A DNA stretch of 64,000 nucleotides from Firmicutes bacterium UBA1702 (GCA_002320005.1 DCJK01000024.1:45374-109373); one strand, 5' to 3'. Numbered from the stretch's first letter, positions 16,210-26,319 are shown. Program-made: numbers and translations. Notes: a model not told the origin generated them from the letters alone.

Positions 16210-17139
16210 ATGAAGACAGTGTTTATGGGAACACCGGATTTTGCGTCGGTGATTCTTGAATATTTGTATAACAGTGAAAACAGTGTGGAACTGGTCATCA
16301 CCCAGCCGGACAGGGCAAAGAACAGAGGAAAAAAGGTGACACCTACGCCGGTTAAAGAGACGGCGCTGAAACATGGTACAGAAGTGCTTCAGCCTGAAAA
16401 GATAAGAGGAAATCTTGAAATATATGAAAGGCTGAAAACAGTTGCTCCGGATATAATAATTGTGGCAGCGTACGGTCAGATATTGCCTAAGGAGATCCTT
16501 GAACTACCTGAGTTCGGCTGCGTAAATGTCCATGCATCGCTGTTGCCAAGACTCAGAGGAGCATCTCCTATCCAGCAGGCAATAGTAAGAGGCGAAAAGG
16601 TTACCGGAGTTACTATCATGCAGATGTCCCAGGGTCTTGATACAGGAGATATGCTGGCAAAAGCACAGACTGAGATAGGAAATCTTAATGCCAGCAGCCT
16701 TCATGACAGACTGGCAGAAATGGGGGGACGACTTCTTATTGAAACTCTTGAGGGCATGAAAAAAGGAGAAGTTAATGCAGTTCCTCAGGAGGAAAGCGAA
16801 GCAACATATGCAGGACTGATAACCAAGAAGGATGGAAAGATAGACTTTTCCAAAAGCCCGGAAGAAATAGAGAGACTTATCAGAGGGTTTGATCCGTGGC
16901 CCGGAGCTTTCTGCATGTACAGAGGTGAACAAATCAAGATATGGAAAGCATTTCCTGAAGATGAGAAAACGTCCATGCCTGCGGGCTGCGTAATCGAAGC
17001 TTCTGAAAAAGGGATCAGAGTTTCATGCGGAGGAAGGATATTAAATATAAAAGAGATGCAGGCACCGGGGAAAAAGAGACTGGATGTTTCAGATTACCTG
17101 AGGGGGCATTCTGTGCCTGCCGGAAGTTTTTTTGAATAA
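16210..17139 (+). CDS. fmt: Methionyl-tRNA formyltransferase
   Basis: Formylates initiator Met-tRNA using 10-formyltetrahydrofolate. The 309-residue length is normal. The N-terminal formyltransferase domain shows VFMGTPDFAS at the start and NVHASLLPRLRGASPIQ, containing the catalytic Asn-His pair, near residues 107-125. The C-terminal OB-like domain binds the tRNA. An AGAGGAAA site precedes ATG 16210. The enzyme works in series with Def, encoded just upstream. Confidence 0.97.
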   Translation: MKTVFMGTPDFASVILEYLYNSENSVELVITQPDRAKNRGKKVTPTPVKETALKHGTEVLQPEKIRGNLEIYERLKTVAPDIIIVAAYGQILPKEILELPEFGCVNVHASLLPRLRGASPIQQAIVRGEKVTGVTIMQMSQGLDTGDMLAKAQTEIGNLNASSLHDRLAEMGGRLLIETLEGMKKGEVNAVPQEESEATYAGLITKKDGKIDFSKSPEEIERLIRGFDPWPGAFCMYRGEQIKIWKAFPEDEKTSMPAGCVIEASEKGIRVSCGGRILNIKEMQAPGKKRLDVSDYLRGHSVPAGSFFE

Positions 17140-17155
17140 GGAAAGGAGAGAGATT

Positions 17156-17848
17156 ATGCCTTATAACGTTGCAACAATAGTTTTTCTAATAGCCATAGTG
17201 TTTACCATGGTTGCGCAGGCAAAAGTGAATTCAAATTTCAGAAGATATTCGGGAATAAGGAATGAAAGAGGGATTTCCGGTGCGGAAGCTGCAAGAAGAG
17301 TCCTTGATGCCAACGGCCTCAGGGATGTGGAGATACAGCAGATTGCTGGAAATCTCACAGATCATTATGATCCGAGGAGCAGAGTTCTGAGATTGTCTCA
17401 GAGCGTATATGGTGTTGATTCCATTGCGGCAGTAAGCGTTGCATGCCATGAAGCAGGTCATGCTATTCAGCATGCTGAGAATTATATGCCTCTGAGATTG
17501 AGAAACGGTATAGTTCCTGTTGTAAATTTTGCATCAAGGTTCAGCTGGATACTAATAATAATAGGAATTGCCATGATGGCAGCCGGAAATTATATCGGAA
17601 ACACGCTTTTCGATATAGGAGTTATTTTCTTTGTAGCAGTAATCGTTTTTCATGCAGTGACTCTTCCAGTAGAGTTTAATGCAAGCCACCGAGCTATGCA
17701 GCAGATGGAATCTGCGGGAATAATAGCCGAGGATGAAGAAAGAGGAGCCAGAAAGGTTCTTTGGGCAGCTGCAATGACATATGTGGCATCTCTTGCCGTA
17801 GCCATAGCTAATCTCCTGAGAATTCTTGCCATGAGAGGAAGGGACTGA
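17156..17848 (+). CDS. YugP-type neutral zinc metallopeptidase, membrane bound
   Basis: A 230-residue membrane protein of the family that includes Bacillus YugP (Pfam Zn_peptidase_2). The zinc motif is HEAGHAIQHAENY at about residues 96-108, HExxH being the catalytic core. It has an N-terminal helix and at least two later helices (WILIIIGIAMMAAGNYI and IGVIFFVAVIVFHAVTL). The substrate is unknown. The ORF is open 8 codons upstream, but ATG 17156 has the AAGGAGAG site. The stop shares a base with the rsmB ATG, so translation is coupled. Confidence 0.88.
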   Translation: MPYNVATIVFLIAIVFTMVAQAKVNSNFRRYSGIRNERGISGAEAARRVLDANGLRDVEIQQIAGNLTDHYDPRSRVLRLSQSVYGVDSIAAVSVACHEAGHAIQHAENYMPLRLRNGIVPVVNFASRFSWILIIIGIAMMAAGNYIGNTLFDIGVIFFVAVIVFHAVTLPVEFNASHRAMQQMESAGIIAEDEERGARKVLWAAAMTYVASLAVAIANLLRILAMRGRD

Positions 17849-19119
17849 TGGATTTCTCCAGGAAGACAGCCTTTGATGTTCTTGTTGAAATAGAAAAGAA
17901 CGGCTCATATTCAAATCTCGCTCTGAACAGGTTTATTGGAGAAACTCAGACGGAAAAAGCAGCCGTCATACGAGAAATCGTTCATGGAGTGACTGCAAAT
18001 CGGATATTTCTTGATTATTATCTTAACAATTTTATCCCTTCAGGGATAGAAAAAGTCAGGCTGAAGGAAAAAACAATCCTGAGAATGGGACTTTATCAGA
18101 TAATGTTCAGAGAAGTTCCCGGATATGCGGCAGTTAACGAATCTGTAAAACTGGCCAAAAAAGTCTGCCGCGGAAGAGAGGGATTCATAAACGGAGTTCT
18201 CAGAAACTGTATCAGAGAAATAAAAAAAATAAAGCTTCCGGATGAGAATAATCGTAAAGATTATCTTTCTGTAAAATATTCATTCCCTCAGGATATAATA
18301 GAAATGTGGGATGAACAATACGGCAGCGAAATATGCGAAAAAATCATGGAGGCCTCCTGCAGCAGAGCGCCCATGTCTGTCAGGGTAAATTTATTAAAGA
18401 CCGACGCCGATTCCCTTGAAGCGTCTCTCAGGACAAAGGGTTTTGAAACAGAAAGAGGTGCTTTCTCTGACAGGTGCATTCACATAAAAGGCAGAGGCAT
18501 CATGGCAACAGATGAGTACCTGCAAGGCGCATTTTCAGTGCAGGATCAGGCCTCGATTTTAGCAGCTGACTATCTTGATGCAAAAGCAGGAGAGACTGTT
18601 GTTGACGTATGTGCAGCACCTGGAGGAAAAACAGCTGCAATAGCTGAGAAGATGGACAACACGGGTATTATAAATGCTTGTGATATATATGACCATAAGC
18701 TTTCACTCATTGAAGAACAGGCAGAACGCCTTGGAATCACTATAATAAAAACACAAAAAGCAGATGGCAGAACAGGCATAGAGAATTTTGACGGAAGGGC
18801 TGACAGAGTGCTGGCAGATGTTCCGTGTTCAGGGCTGGGAGTGATTAGAAGAAAACCGGAAATAAAATACAATGTGCAGAAGGATATAAGCCAACTGTTA
18901 GATATTCAGAGAGACATACTGCAGCGCTCATCAAAATATTTAAGAAACGGCGGAACCATGATATACAGCACATGTACAATAAACAAAAACGAAAATGAAA
19001 AACAGGCAGAAGTCTTTTTAAATAAAAATGAAAACTTTGAGATGCTGTGGCAGAAGCAGTTCATGCCTACGGCAGAAACAGACGGATTTTATATCTGCAA
19101 AATGATAAAAAGAGGGTAA
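17848..19119 (+). CDS. rsmB: 16S rRNA m5C967 methyltransferase RsmB
   Basis: Methylates cytosine 967 of 16S rRNA (E. coli numbering) with S-adenosylmethionine. The 423-residue protein has an N-terminal NusB-like RNA-binding domain (about 1-135) and a C-terminal Rossmann methyltransferase domain. The SAM site is VDVCAAPGGKTAAIAEKM. The two catalytic cysteines lie in ADVPCSGLGVIRRKP and YSTCTINKNENE. In many Firmicutes rlmN stands between rsmB and prpC; here prpC follows directly after 9 nt, so rlmN is absent from the locus and must lie elsewhere if present. Confidence 0.95.
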   Translation: MDFSRKTAFDVLVEIEKNGSYSNLALNRFIGETQTEKAAVIREIVHGVTANRIFLDYYLNNFIPSGIEKVRLKEKTILRMGLYQIMFREVPGYAAVNESVKLAKKVCRGREGFINGVLRNCIREIKKIKLPDENNRKDYLSVKYSFPQDIIEMWDEQYGSEICEKIMEASCSRAPMSVRVNLLKTDADSLEASLRTKGFETERGAFSDRCIHIKGRGIMATDEYLQGAFSVQDQASILAADYLDAKAGETVVDVCAAPGGKTAAIAEKMDNTGIINACDIYDHKLSLIEEQAERLGITIIKTQKADGRTGIENFDGRADRVLADVPCSGLGVIRRKPEIKYNVQKDISQLLDIQRDILQRSSKYLRNGGTMIYSTCTINKNENEKQAEVFLNKNENFEMLWQKQFMPTAETDGFYICKMIKRG

Positions 19120-19128
19120 GGAGGATTT

Positions 19129-19878
19129 ATGGAAGTAGGATTCAAATCCGACAAAGGGCTTAAGCGAAGCAACAATGAAGATGCCTGTTTTGTCTTACTG
19201 CCCGATAAAGTATATCTTGTAGCAGATGGAGTCGGAGGCGGGAATGCAGGTGAAATCGCCAGCAGGACCGCAGTAAGTGAGATTGCAGGTTACATAGTTG
19301 AACACCCTATAAAACAGGTCACCAACAAGTATGCTGTTGTCAATTATTTTCAGGATTGCCTTGATAACGCCAATGCGGTTATCTTTGACAAAGCCAGAAG
19401 ATATGAGGAAAATAAAGGAATGGCAACTACTGTAGCAGTGGTATATGCGAAGGAGGGAAAGGTGTACATTGCCAATGTGGGAGACAGCAGAGTATACCTT
19501 TACAGAGACGGGCAACTGCTGCAGCTGACAGAAGACCATACATATGTAAACACACTGCTGAAAGCCGGGGTAATATCCCGGGAGCAGGCTGCCATGGATG
19601 ACAGAAAAAATGTGATCACAAAGGCGCTGGGCGCAGAAGTAACCGTTGAGCCTGATTTTTTTCAGGTAAACTTCATAAAGGATGATGTATTTATCATATG
19701 TACAGATGGACTTTATGATGAAGTGGATGAAGATGAAATGAAGAAAATCATAGAAGAAAATCCATCCATGTCCGATATATGTGCAGCAATGATATCTGCG
19801 GCTAATGAAAACGGAGGACATGACAATATCACGGTAATAAGTTTGAAGGTAACGGAGGAAGATGTTGATGAGCAATAA
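19129..19878 (+). CDS. prpC: PP2C-type serine/threonine protein phosphatase PrpC (Stp)
   Basis: A metal-dependent phosphatase that opposes the kinase encoded next. The 249-residue protein has PP2C metal-binding motifs: RSNNEDACF near residue 15, LVADGVGGGNAGE near residue 29, IANVGDSRVYLYRDG near 115 and CTDGLYDEV near 190, plus GGHDNITVI at the end. AAGGAGGA precedes ATG 19129. It overlaps prkC by 11 nt, the usual coupled phosphatase-kinase arrangement controlling cell-wall growth and spore germination signals. Confidence 0.95.
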   Translation: MEVGFKSDKGLKRSNNEDACFVLLPDKVYLVADGVGGGNAGEIASRTAVSEIAGYIVEHPIKQVTNKYAVVNYFQDCLDNANAVIFDKARRYEENKGMATTVAVVYAKEGKVYIANVGDSRVYLYRDGQLLQLTEDHTYVNTLLKAGVISREQAAMDDRKNVITKALGAEVTVEPDFFQVNFIKDDVFIICTDGLYDEVDEDEMKKIIEENPSMSDICAAMISAANENGGHDNITVISLKVTEEDVDEQ

Positions 19879-21568
19879 ACTATTATTGGGAAGATATGAG
19901 ATTATAGAAAAAATCGGAGAAGGTGGAATGGCCGTGGTTTACAAGGCAAAAGACCGGCTCCTGAACAGATATGTGGCTATAAAGATCCTCAGACCGGAAT
20001 TCGTTAAAGATGAACAGTTTGTAGAAAACTTCCGTAAAGAATCGCAGGCGGCAGCTGGTCTTTCGCATCCTAATATTGTAAATGTATACGATGTAGGCAA
20101 GGAAGGTAACATTCACTTTATTGTGATGGAACTTATTGATGGAAAACCTCTGAGCCAGGTGATTGATGAAAAAGGAAGACTTGATTACAAGGAAGCTATA
20201 AGTATAGCAAGGCAGGTGGCATCTGCCCTTAGCCTTGCCCATAAAAATCAGATTATACATAGGGATGTTAAGCCTCATAATATTCTGATTACAAGCACAG
20301 GAACCGCAAAGCTGGCAGATTTCGGTATTGCTAGGGCGGTAAGCAAAGCAAGTATAGCCGAGGGCAGTGAAAAAATAATGGGTTCAGTTCACTATTTTTC
20401 GCCGGAGCAGGCAAGAGGCGCCTATGTAGATGAGAGATCGGATATCTATTCTCTGGGAATTGTTTTGTATGAAATGCTTACAGGAAAAGTTCCTTTTGAC
20501 GGAGACAATCCTATAAGCATTGCTCTCATGCATATAAATGATCCTATGCCTTCTGTTTCATCACAGGTACCGGGCATCCCGCCGCAGCTGGAAAAAGTCA
20601 TAGAAAAAGCTACGGACAAATACCAGTCCAACAGATACAAGACAGCGGATGAAATGATAGAAGATCTGGACAACATAGATTTCATCACAAAAGTAATGGG
20701 TAGTTCCATATTTGAGAGCCAGCTTGAAAAGAAAGATGAAGACATATCAGATGCCATAAAGGAAGCTGAAGATGTAAAGAAGCGTGAAGATGAAAAGAAA
20801 CCTGCAAATAAGACGAAGCTTTTCATAATAATTGCGTCTGTGATAATTGTAATTGCAGGAATAATAGGTGCGGGAGCCATGCTGGGCTGGTTCAGCGGTG
20901 ACAATGATGAGGTGGAAGTTCCTGATTTCAAAGGAATGACATTAGAAGAAGCACAAATCGAAGCAGAAAAATACGGATTAAAGGTTGAAGAAGGGGACCA
21001 GGTATACAGCCCTGATCAGGAAGAGGGAAAAATAACTTCTCAGACACCGGGAAAAGGCGCAAAGGTAAGCAAAGGCAAAGTAATAACCGTAAATATAAGC
21101 CTTGGAAAAAAGGATGGGGTTGTTCCTAATATAGTAGGTATGGATTACAAAGAAGCAAAAGAGTACCTTGAAGATTTCGGCTTTGAACTGGGAATGGTAG
21201 TTAAGGTAAAGAGCACAAAACCTGAAAATACCGTAATCACACAGACTGTAGAAGCCGGAAGCACTGCAGACAAGGGAACTGTCATAGATGTAGAGGTCAG
21301 CGATGGAAAAGGAAAGGAAATGAAGGAAGTTCCATATCTGATAGGAAAAGATGTGGATACTGCTAAAAGTGAAATCATTGCGGCAGGTTTCAAAGTAGGA
21401 AACATCTATTACGAAGAGAGCGATGAGTATCCTAAAAACACCATAACCAGCCAGCAGTACAAATCCGGAGAAGAACTGGAAGAAGGAACGGCTATAGATA
21501 TTGTTGTAAGCAAAGGAAGTTCATCAGAAAGCGAAGAAGGAGGGGGAACCACTCCTTCGGAAGGATAG
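19868..21568 (+). CDS. prkC: PASTA-domain serine/threonine protein kinase PrkC
   Basis: A transmembrane Hanks-type kinase that senses muropeptides or lipid II. The 566-residue protein starts at ATG 19868; the earlier in-frame ATG is too close to the GGAGG at 19854. The kinase domain shows GEGGMAVVYKAKD, VAIKIL (ATP Lys), HRDVKPHNIL and ADFGIA. A membrane helix (LFIIIASVIIVIAGIIGAGA) lies at about 315-334. Three extracellular PASTA domains follow, each starting around VPDFKG, VPNIVG and VPYLIG, then a Ser/Glu-rich tail. PASTA domains bind uncrosslinked peptidoglycan. Partner phosphatase prpC is upstream and rsgA downstream. Confidence 0.96.
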   Translation: MSNKLLLGRYEIIEKIGEGGMAVVYKAKDRLLNRYVAIKILRPEFVKDEQFVENFRKESQAAAGLSHPNIVNVYDVGKEGNIHFIVMELIDGKPLSQVIDEKGRLDYKEAISIARQVASALSLAHKNQIIHRDVKPHNILITSTGTAKLADFGIARAVSKASIAEGSEKIMGSVHYFSPEQARGAYVDERSDIYSLGIVLYEMLTGKVPFDGDNPISIALMHINDPMPSVSSQVPGIPPQLEKVIEKATDKYQSNRYKTADEMIEDLDNIDFITKVMGSSIFESQLEKKDEDISDAIKEAEDVKKREDEKKPANKTKLFIIIASVIIVIAGIIGAGAMLGWFSGDNDEVEVPDFKGMTLEEAQIEAEKYGLKVEEGDQVYSPDQEEGKITSQTPGKGAKVSKGKVITVNISLGKKDGVVPNIVGMDYKEAKEYLEDFGFELGMVVKVKSTKPENTVITQTVEAGSTADKGTVIDVEVSDGKGKEMKEVPYLIGKDVDTAKSEIIAAGFKVGNIYYEESDEYPKNTITSQQYKSGEELEEGTAIDIVVSKGSSSESEEGGGTTPSEG

Positions 21569-21578
21569 GGGCTTATTT

Positions 21579-22451
21579 ATGGAAGGCCTTATTATAAAGG
21601 GAATAGGCGGATTCTATTATGTAAAAACCGAAGAAGGTCTGATAGAAGCTAAAGGGAGAGGCATTTTTAAAAAGGACGGCACTACTCTCTGTGTAGGAGA
21701 TCTGGTGGAAGTGGATATAATTTCACCGGAAGATAAAAAAGGTGTTATAAACAGAATTATGCCAAGAAAAAACTGCTTCATAAGACCGCCAATTGCTAAC
21801 ATTGATGTATTTGCCGTGGTATTTGCAGCAAAGGCACCCGCCCCCAACTTTCCTGTTATAGACAGATTCCTCGTCAATGCGGAACGTCATAACGTTGACC
21901 CGGTCATCTGCATAAATAAAATGGACCTGGTAAGTAGCAAGGAGCTGGAGGAGCTTAAGGCGGTGTATGATGGCGCTTATAAGGTTATCCAGATGAGCAC
22001 CAAGACAAGGGAAGGAGTGGAAGATCTCTTGACCCTTATCAAGGACAAGAAAACTGCCCTTGCAGGTCCTTCAGGCGTGGGGAAATCATCTATCCTTAAC
22101 ATGCTGCATCCCGAAGCTAATATGGAGACCGGGGATGTAAGCAGAAAAACAATGAGAGGAAAACATACCACCAGACATGTTGAAATTTTTGAGATAGAGC
22201 AAGGTGGAATGATATTTGACACACCGGGATTCACATCTTTTGAAATAGGCGACATGGAACCATCGGAACTGAAGCATTTTTACCCGGAGTTTGAAAGACT
22301 TGATGGCCGCTGCAGATATGATGACTGCAATCATCTTAAAGAACCGGATTGCGCAGTAAAAGCGGCAGTGAAGTCAGGTAAGATAAACCATAGGCGATAC
22401 CAATCATATGTGTACAACATGGAAGAACTGAAGAGCAGAAGCAGGTACTAA
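21579..22451 (+). CDS. rsgA: Ribosome small-subunit GTPase RsgA
   Basis: A circularly permuted GTPase that checks maturation of the 30S subunit. The 290-residue protein has an N-terminal OB fold. The GTPase motifs come in permuted order: NKMD (G4) near residue 113, then GPSGVGKSSILN (G1) near 166 and DTPGF (G3) near 212. A C-terminal zinc knuckle follows, with CRYDDCNH and a Cys in EPDCAV. The gene is 10 nt after prkC, a conserved neighbourhood. Confidence 0.95.
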   Translation: MEGLIIKGIGGFYYVKTEEGLIEAKGRGIFKKDGTTLCVGDLVEVDIISPEDKKGVINRIMPRKNCFIRPPIANIDVFAVVFAAKAPAPNFPVIDRFLVNAERHNVDPVICINKMDLVSSKELEELKAVYDGAYKVIQMSTKTREGVEDLLTLIKDKKTALAGPSGVGKSSILNMLHPEANMETGDVSRKTMRGKHTTRHVEIFEIEQGGMIFDTPGFTSFEIGDMEPSELKHFYPEFERLDGRCRYDDCNHLKEPDCAVKAAVKSGKINHRRYQSYVYNMEELKSRSRY

Positions 22452-22477
22452 AGCTTTTGCCGTAGAAAGGAAAATAT

Positions 22478-23125
22478 ATGTTTAAACTAGCACCATCAAT
22501 TTTGTCAGCTGATTTTTCGCAACTGGGAAAACAGGTGGAACTCATTGAAAGGGGCGGAGCCGATCTGATACATGTAGATGTTATGGACGGACATTTTGTT
22601 CCCAACATAAGCTTTGGCGCTGCTGTAATGAAATCTGTGGAAAAATGTGTTTCGCTTAACTTTGATGTACATCTTATGATAGAAAATCCCGATGACTACA
22701 TAGAAGATTTTATGACATTAAGGACAGAATTTATCACTGTGCATCAGGAAGCCTGCACTCATCTTCACAGAACCATAGGACATATCAAAAACCTCGGTGC
22801 GAAAGCGGGAGTTTCACTTAACCCGGCAACCCCTGTGAGCACTCTTGAAGAAATCCTTGATGAATTGGATCTGGTACTTATAATGTCTGTTAATCCCGGA
22901 TTCGGAGGACAGAAGTTTATCAATTCTTCGTTAAGGAAAATAAAAAAGCTTTCTGAAATAAGGCGTGAGAGAGGACTGGATTTCCAAATAGAAGTGGACG
23001 GAGGAGTGACAACTGAAAATGCATGTATGCTGGCAGAGGCAGGTGCGGACATACTCGTTGCCGGATCTGCAGTTTTCGGAGCTTCCGATATAACGAAAAG
23101 GGTAAAAACTTTTAAATCTCTTTAA
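22478..23125 (+). CDS. rpe: Ribulose-phosphate 3-epimerase
   Basis: Interconverts ribulose 5-phosphate and xylulose 5-phosphate in the pentose phosphate pathway. The 215-residue TIM-barrel protein shows LAPSILSADFSQLG at the N-terminus, HVDVMDGHFVPNISFG, FDVHLMIENP, VNPGFGGQKFI and EVDGGVTTENA. The metal-binding His and Asp residues are in the HVDVMDG and DVHLM motifs. An AAAGGAAA site precedes ATG 22478. It ends the long plus-strand block that begins at queH. Confidence 0.96.
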   Translation: MFKLAPSILSADFSQLGKQVELIERGGADLIHVDVMDGHFVPNISFGAAVMKSVEKCVSLNFDVHLMIENPDDYIEDFMTLRTEFITVHQEACTHLHRTIGHIKNLGAKAGVSLNPATPVSTLEEILDELDLVLIMSVNPGFGGQKFINSSLRKIKKLSEIRRERGLDFQIEVDGGVTTENACMLAEAGADILVAGSAVFGASDITKRVKTFKSL

Positions 23126-23158
23126 TTGAGAATAAGGAGTATATATCATTGTAAAAAG

Positions 23159-23186
23159 AAGGGACCTTGTACTGCAAGGCCCCTTT
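23159..23186 (+). terminator. Bidirectional terminator between rpe and the PBP gene
   Basis: GGGACCTTG pairs with CAAGGCCCC (one mismatch) around a TACTG loop, with TTT on the plus side. On the minus strand the hairpin is followed by TTCTTTTT, a better run, and it sits 10 nt past the stop of the minus-strand penicillin-binding protein gene. Confidence 0.75.
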
Positions 23187-23195
23187 AATATTGTT

Positions 23196-26100
23196 TTACT
23201 GGTCTTTTTTCTTCTGGTTACCGTTTCCGCTGTCTGACGAAGGATCATCATCTTCCTCACCTTCATGTTCATCGTCATCAGGAGGTGTTGCAGGTGGTGC
23301 TACTATCGTAACATTCTTTCCTGGCTCTGCCGGATAAGTATCAGGGTCCGGATTGTGGAGATTGCAATAATAGTGAGGCAGTTCGCTGCCTATATCGCCT
23401 ACGCTGCTGCTTGGCACATATGGTCTCATTATTCCTGATTTTGTTGTTACACGTGTACAAGAAGGTGTGGCCAGATATCCGCTGGCAGTGCATATATCAA
23501 CAGTTTTATGTGCCGTATCACTTTCTGTAGGCTGTGTACCGGATGTGAAATATTCCTTTCTTACATGGCTTCCGCTGGCATCAGTAGCAAGCAATCCACT
23601 TTTGGTATCTATAGCAACCTGTACAACATTGGACGGCGCAGATGGGTAGCTGCCCCCGTAAGCTGCGTCCACCTGACTCATGATTCTGCCCCAAAGCCGA
23701 GCGGCCATATTGGAATAGGATGAAAGTGGTATATTGACATCATTACCTATCCACAAAGCAGCGCTGTAGCTGGCTGTAAATCCGCAGAACCATATGTCAT
23801 ACTGGTCATCGGTAGTACCTGTTTTACCTCCCACAGATAATCCCGAAATGGCAGCAGGACTTCCTATGCCTTCTGAAACAACGGTTTTAAGTATATCTGT
23901 CATTATCCATGCGACACCCGGATCCAAAACCTTTGTCTCTTTGACTTCAGGTTCAAGGAGCAGATCTCCGGATCTTGTAGTAACCTTGGTGTATATGCTG
24001 TAGCTTTTGTGCACTCCCAGATTTACGAAAGTGGTGTAGGCACTGGCCATTTCCAGAGTGGATACACCTTTGGTCATGCCGCCCATTGCAAGAGCTGCCA
24101 GATTAAGGTCATTAGCGGAGCTGTCTCTTGAAAGTGTAGAGATTCCAAACTTTTCAACCAGGTTGGCTGAGTAATCAACTCCAACCTGAGCCAGAATCTT
24201 TACTGCGCATACGTTTACTGACTGCTGAAGTGCGGTTCTCAAAGTGTATAGACCGGCATATCCTGAGTATGAGTTTACCGGCCAGCGATTTCCGTTAATG
24301 GTGGTTGGTTCATCATCTACGATGGAGGCTGCAGTCAGGTAGGTTCCCCATCCTTTTGCGCCCTGTTTGTCGAATCCGTTATCAACGAAAGTGAATTTCT
24401 CACCGTTCTGGCTGAGTTCAAAGCTTTTTTGAAGTGCGGCTGAATATACAGAAATCGGTTTTAGAGATGAACCCGGCTGCTGAGGTGTTGTAGCGCGGTT
24501 GAAAAGCATTCTTCCGGAAGTTTTGCGTCCTCCTATCATGGCCTTTACCTGTCCTGTACTGTTGTCTACGATAGTCATGGCAGCCTGAGGCTGTACAACT
24601 TTCTGTTTCAGTGTAAACTGGTCTGTGTACAGTTTACCGTCTTCTTCAGTAAAGAAAGTAGGGTAGTCTTTAAAGAAATCAGCTGAAATGACAAGATTAT
24701 CGTCTTTGTCTCTGGATTTGTACTCCTGAGGAATATTTACATATCCGCCATCCATGGAATAAATAAGCCCGTCTTCAATGACATACATGCTCTTGAACTC
24801 TACGCTGTAGTCAGTCTTGTTGTCTTGGACGATGGTGTCATAAATATTGAGACGTTTGCCGTCATATATAGTAACGGAGCCGTCATCGTTCTTTTTGTAT
24901 TCGTCGGAAGAAAGAACAAATTTTCCATCGGAGTTTATATAATAGGAATAGGCATAAAGAAGCACATTACCTCCGTCACCTATAATGTTTCCTGATCCGT
25001 CGGTGGAATAACCTGTGGCAACAGGAAAATTATCATCATTTCTGAATTCCTTCTCTATTATAGATTGAGCCTGTGAATCCATAGTTGTATAAATCTGAAG
25101 GCCTCCGTTGTATACCATCTGGATTGCTTCTTCCTCACTGTATCCCAGCTGTGACTGCAGGTCTTCAATTACAGTCTCAATAGCAAAGTCGGCAAAATAG
25201 TTGGAAAGAGTGTTAAGCGCATCCAGATTAGGATTCACTATATCCTTTATTTCAACTTTAAGTGCTTCTTCATATTCTTCGTCAGTAATATAACCCTGCT
25301 GGTTCATCAGATAAAGGCATGTTTCCATTCTGTCTTTACATGCGTCATTCCACAGGTAGGCGGTATCGCCGCTTTTCATTATAAGCTTCGGGTCATCATC
25401 AGAAACTTCGTTGGCATCGGCAGAGACCACGAGAGCAAACTCTGAAGGCATCTGAGGCATAGAGGCCAGAGCAGCCGCTTCGGCCAGTGTCACATCCTCT
25501 ATATCCTTGGAAAAATACGCCTGTGAAGCAGTCTGAATACCAAAACCGCATCCGAAAAATATTGTATTGAGATAAGCTTCAAGTATCTCGTCCTTGTTAA
25601 GTTTTTTTTCCAGAATAATAGCATAATATGCTTCTGTAATTTTACGGCTCAGAGAGCGCTCATACATTTTGTCCTCAAGATACAGATTTCTGGCCAGCTG
25701 CTGTGTAATCGTACTTGTTCCGCTTATGCCGCCTCCACTGAAAAGAGCATCTTTAATGGCACCGAAAATTCTGATAATGTTGAAGCCGTGATGGGTTTCA
25801 AAGGTTTTGTCTTCAAGAGCAATGAATGCATATTTTACGTGATCCGGAATTTTGTCTATCTCTACAATTGTCCGGTTCTGATCGCCGTAAGCAGTATCCA
25901 TTATATTCCCATCGTCGTCGTATAAAACAGAACTCTGTGACAGGAGACTGTAAATATTGTCGGTCTCAATGTCAGGAGCTTTTATTATTACAACGGCGGT
26001 ATAAAGTATTACAGCAAGCGCTATTGCCAGGATCGCAATAACGGCAATTTTCAAGGCTTTTTTCTTATCGATATTTTTCAAAGGGGATCCTGATGCTGCA

Positions 26101-26258
26101 GCTGTGTCAGAAGATGTGCCTGCCGCTGCTGCTGCTGCCTTTGCTGCACTTTTTTCACTTCTTTTCATTTTCTCTTTTTTGTTTTTGATCCTTGATCTAT
26201 GTGGTGTTTCATTACTTGCTGATTTGTTCAAATGGTCTGGTTCTTTATAATTGCTCAA
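23196..26258 (-). CDS. Class A penicillin-binding protein (PBP1A/PonA type)
   Basis: A bifunctional peptidoglycan polymerase and crosslinker, 1020 residues, longer than most PBP1 proteins. A Lys/Ala-rich cytoplasmic N-terminus precedes one membrane helix (about 70-93). The GT51 domain has EDKTFETHHG, STITQQLARNLYL and EAYLNTIFFG. The transpeptidase domain has GSSLKP (SxxK), SVN and GKTGTT. The C-terminal tail after about residue 960 is rich in Asp, Glu, Ser and Lys. The start is TTG 26258 with a GGGTGA site. It is transcribed away from comEC and is a plausible PrkC target, which is inference. Confidence 0.93.
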   Translation of the reverse strand: MSNYKEPDHLNKSASNETPHRSRIKNKKEKMKRSEKSAAKAAAAAAGTSSDTAAASGSPLKNIDKKKALKIAVIAILAIALAVILYTAVVIIKAPDIETDNIYSLLSQSSVLYDDDGNIMDTAYGDQNRTIVEIDKIPDHVKYAFIALEDKTFETHHGFNIIRIFGAIKDALFSGGGISGTSTITQQLARNLYLEDKMYERSLSRKITEAYYAIILEKKLNKDEILEAYLNTIFFGCGFGIQTASQAYFSKDIEDVTLAEAAALASMPQMPSEFALVVSADANEVSDDDPKLIMKSGDTAYLWNDACKDRMETCLYLMNQQGYITDEEYEEALKVEIKDIVNPNLDALNTLSNYFADFAIETVIEDLQSQLGYSEEEAIQMVYNGGLQIYTTMDSQAQSIIEKEFRNDDNFPVATGYSTDGSGNIIGDGGNVLLYAYSYYINSDGKFVLSSDEYKKNDDGSVTIYDGKRLNIYDTIVQDNKTDYSVEFKSMYVIEDGLIYSMDGGYVNIPQEYKSRDKDDNLVISADFFKDYPTFFTEEDGKLYTDQFTLKQKVVQPQAAMTIVDNSTGQVKAMIGGRKTSGRMLFNRATTPQQPGSSLKPISVYSAALQKSFELSQNGEKFTFVDNGFDKQGAKGWGTYLTAASIVDDEPTTINGNRWPVNSYSGYAGLYTLRTALQQSVNVCAVKILAQVGVDYSANLVEKFGISTLSRDSSANDLNLAALAMGGMTKGVSTLEMASAYTTFVNLGVHKSYSIYTKVTTRSGDLLLEPEVKETKVLDPGVAWIMTDILKTVVSEGIGSPAAISGLSVGGKTGTTDDQYDIWFCGFTASYSAALWIGNDVNIPLSSYSNMAARLWGRIMSQVDAAYGGSYPSAPSNVVQVAIDTKSGLLATDASGSHVRKEYFTSGTQPTESDTAHKTVDICTASGYLATPSCTRVTTKSGIMRPYVPSSSVGDIGSELPHYYCNLHNPDPDTYPAEPGKNVTIVAPPATPPDDDEHEGEEDDDPSSDSGNGNQKKKDQ

Positions 26259-26290
26259 ATTTTCACCCGCTTTCTGCCATAATTGTTTTT

Positions 26291-26319
26291 ATTATATCAT
26301 ACATGAATATTAAAGTTAA
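26291..26319 (-). promoter_or_regulatory. Promoter of the class A PBP gene
   Basis: On the minus strand TTAACT (26314-26319) and TATAAT (26291-26296) are 17 nt apart, just upstream of the TTG start at 26258. Confidence 0.65.
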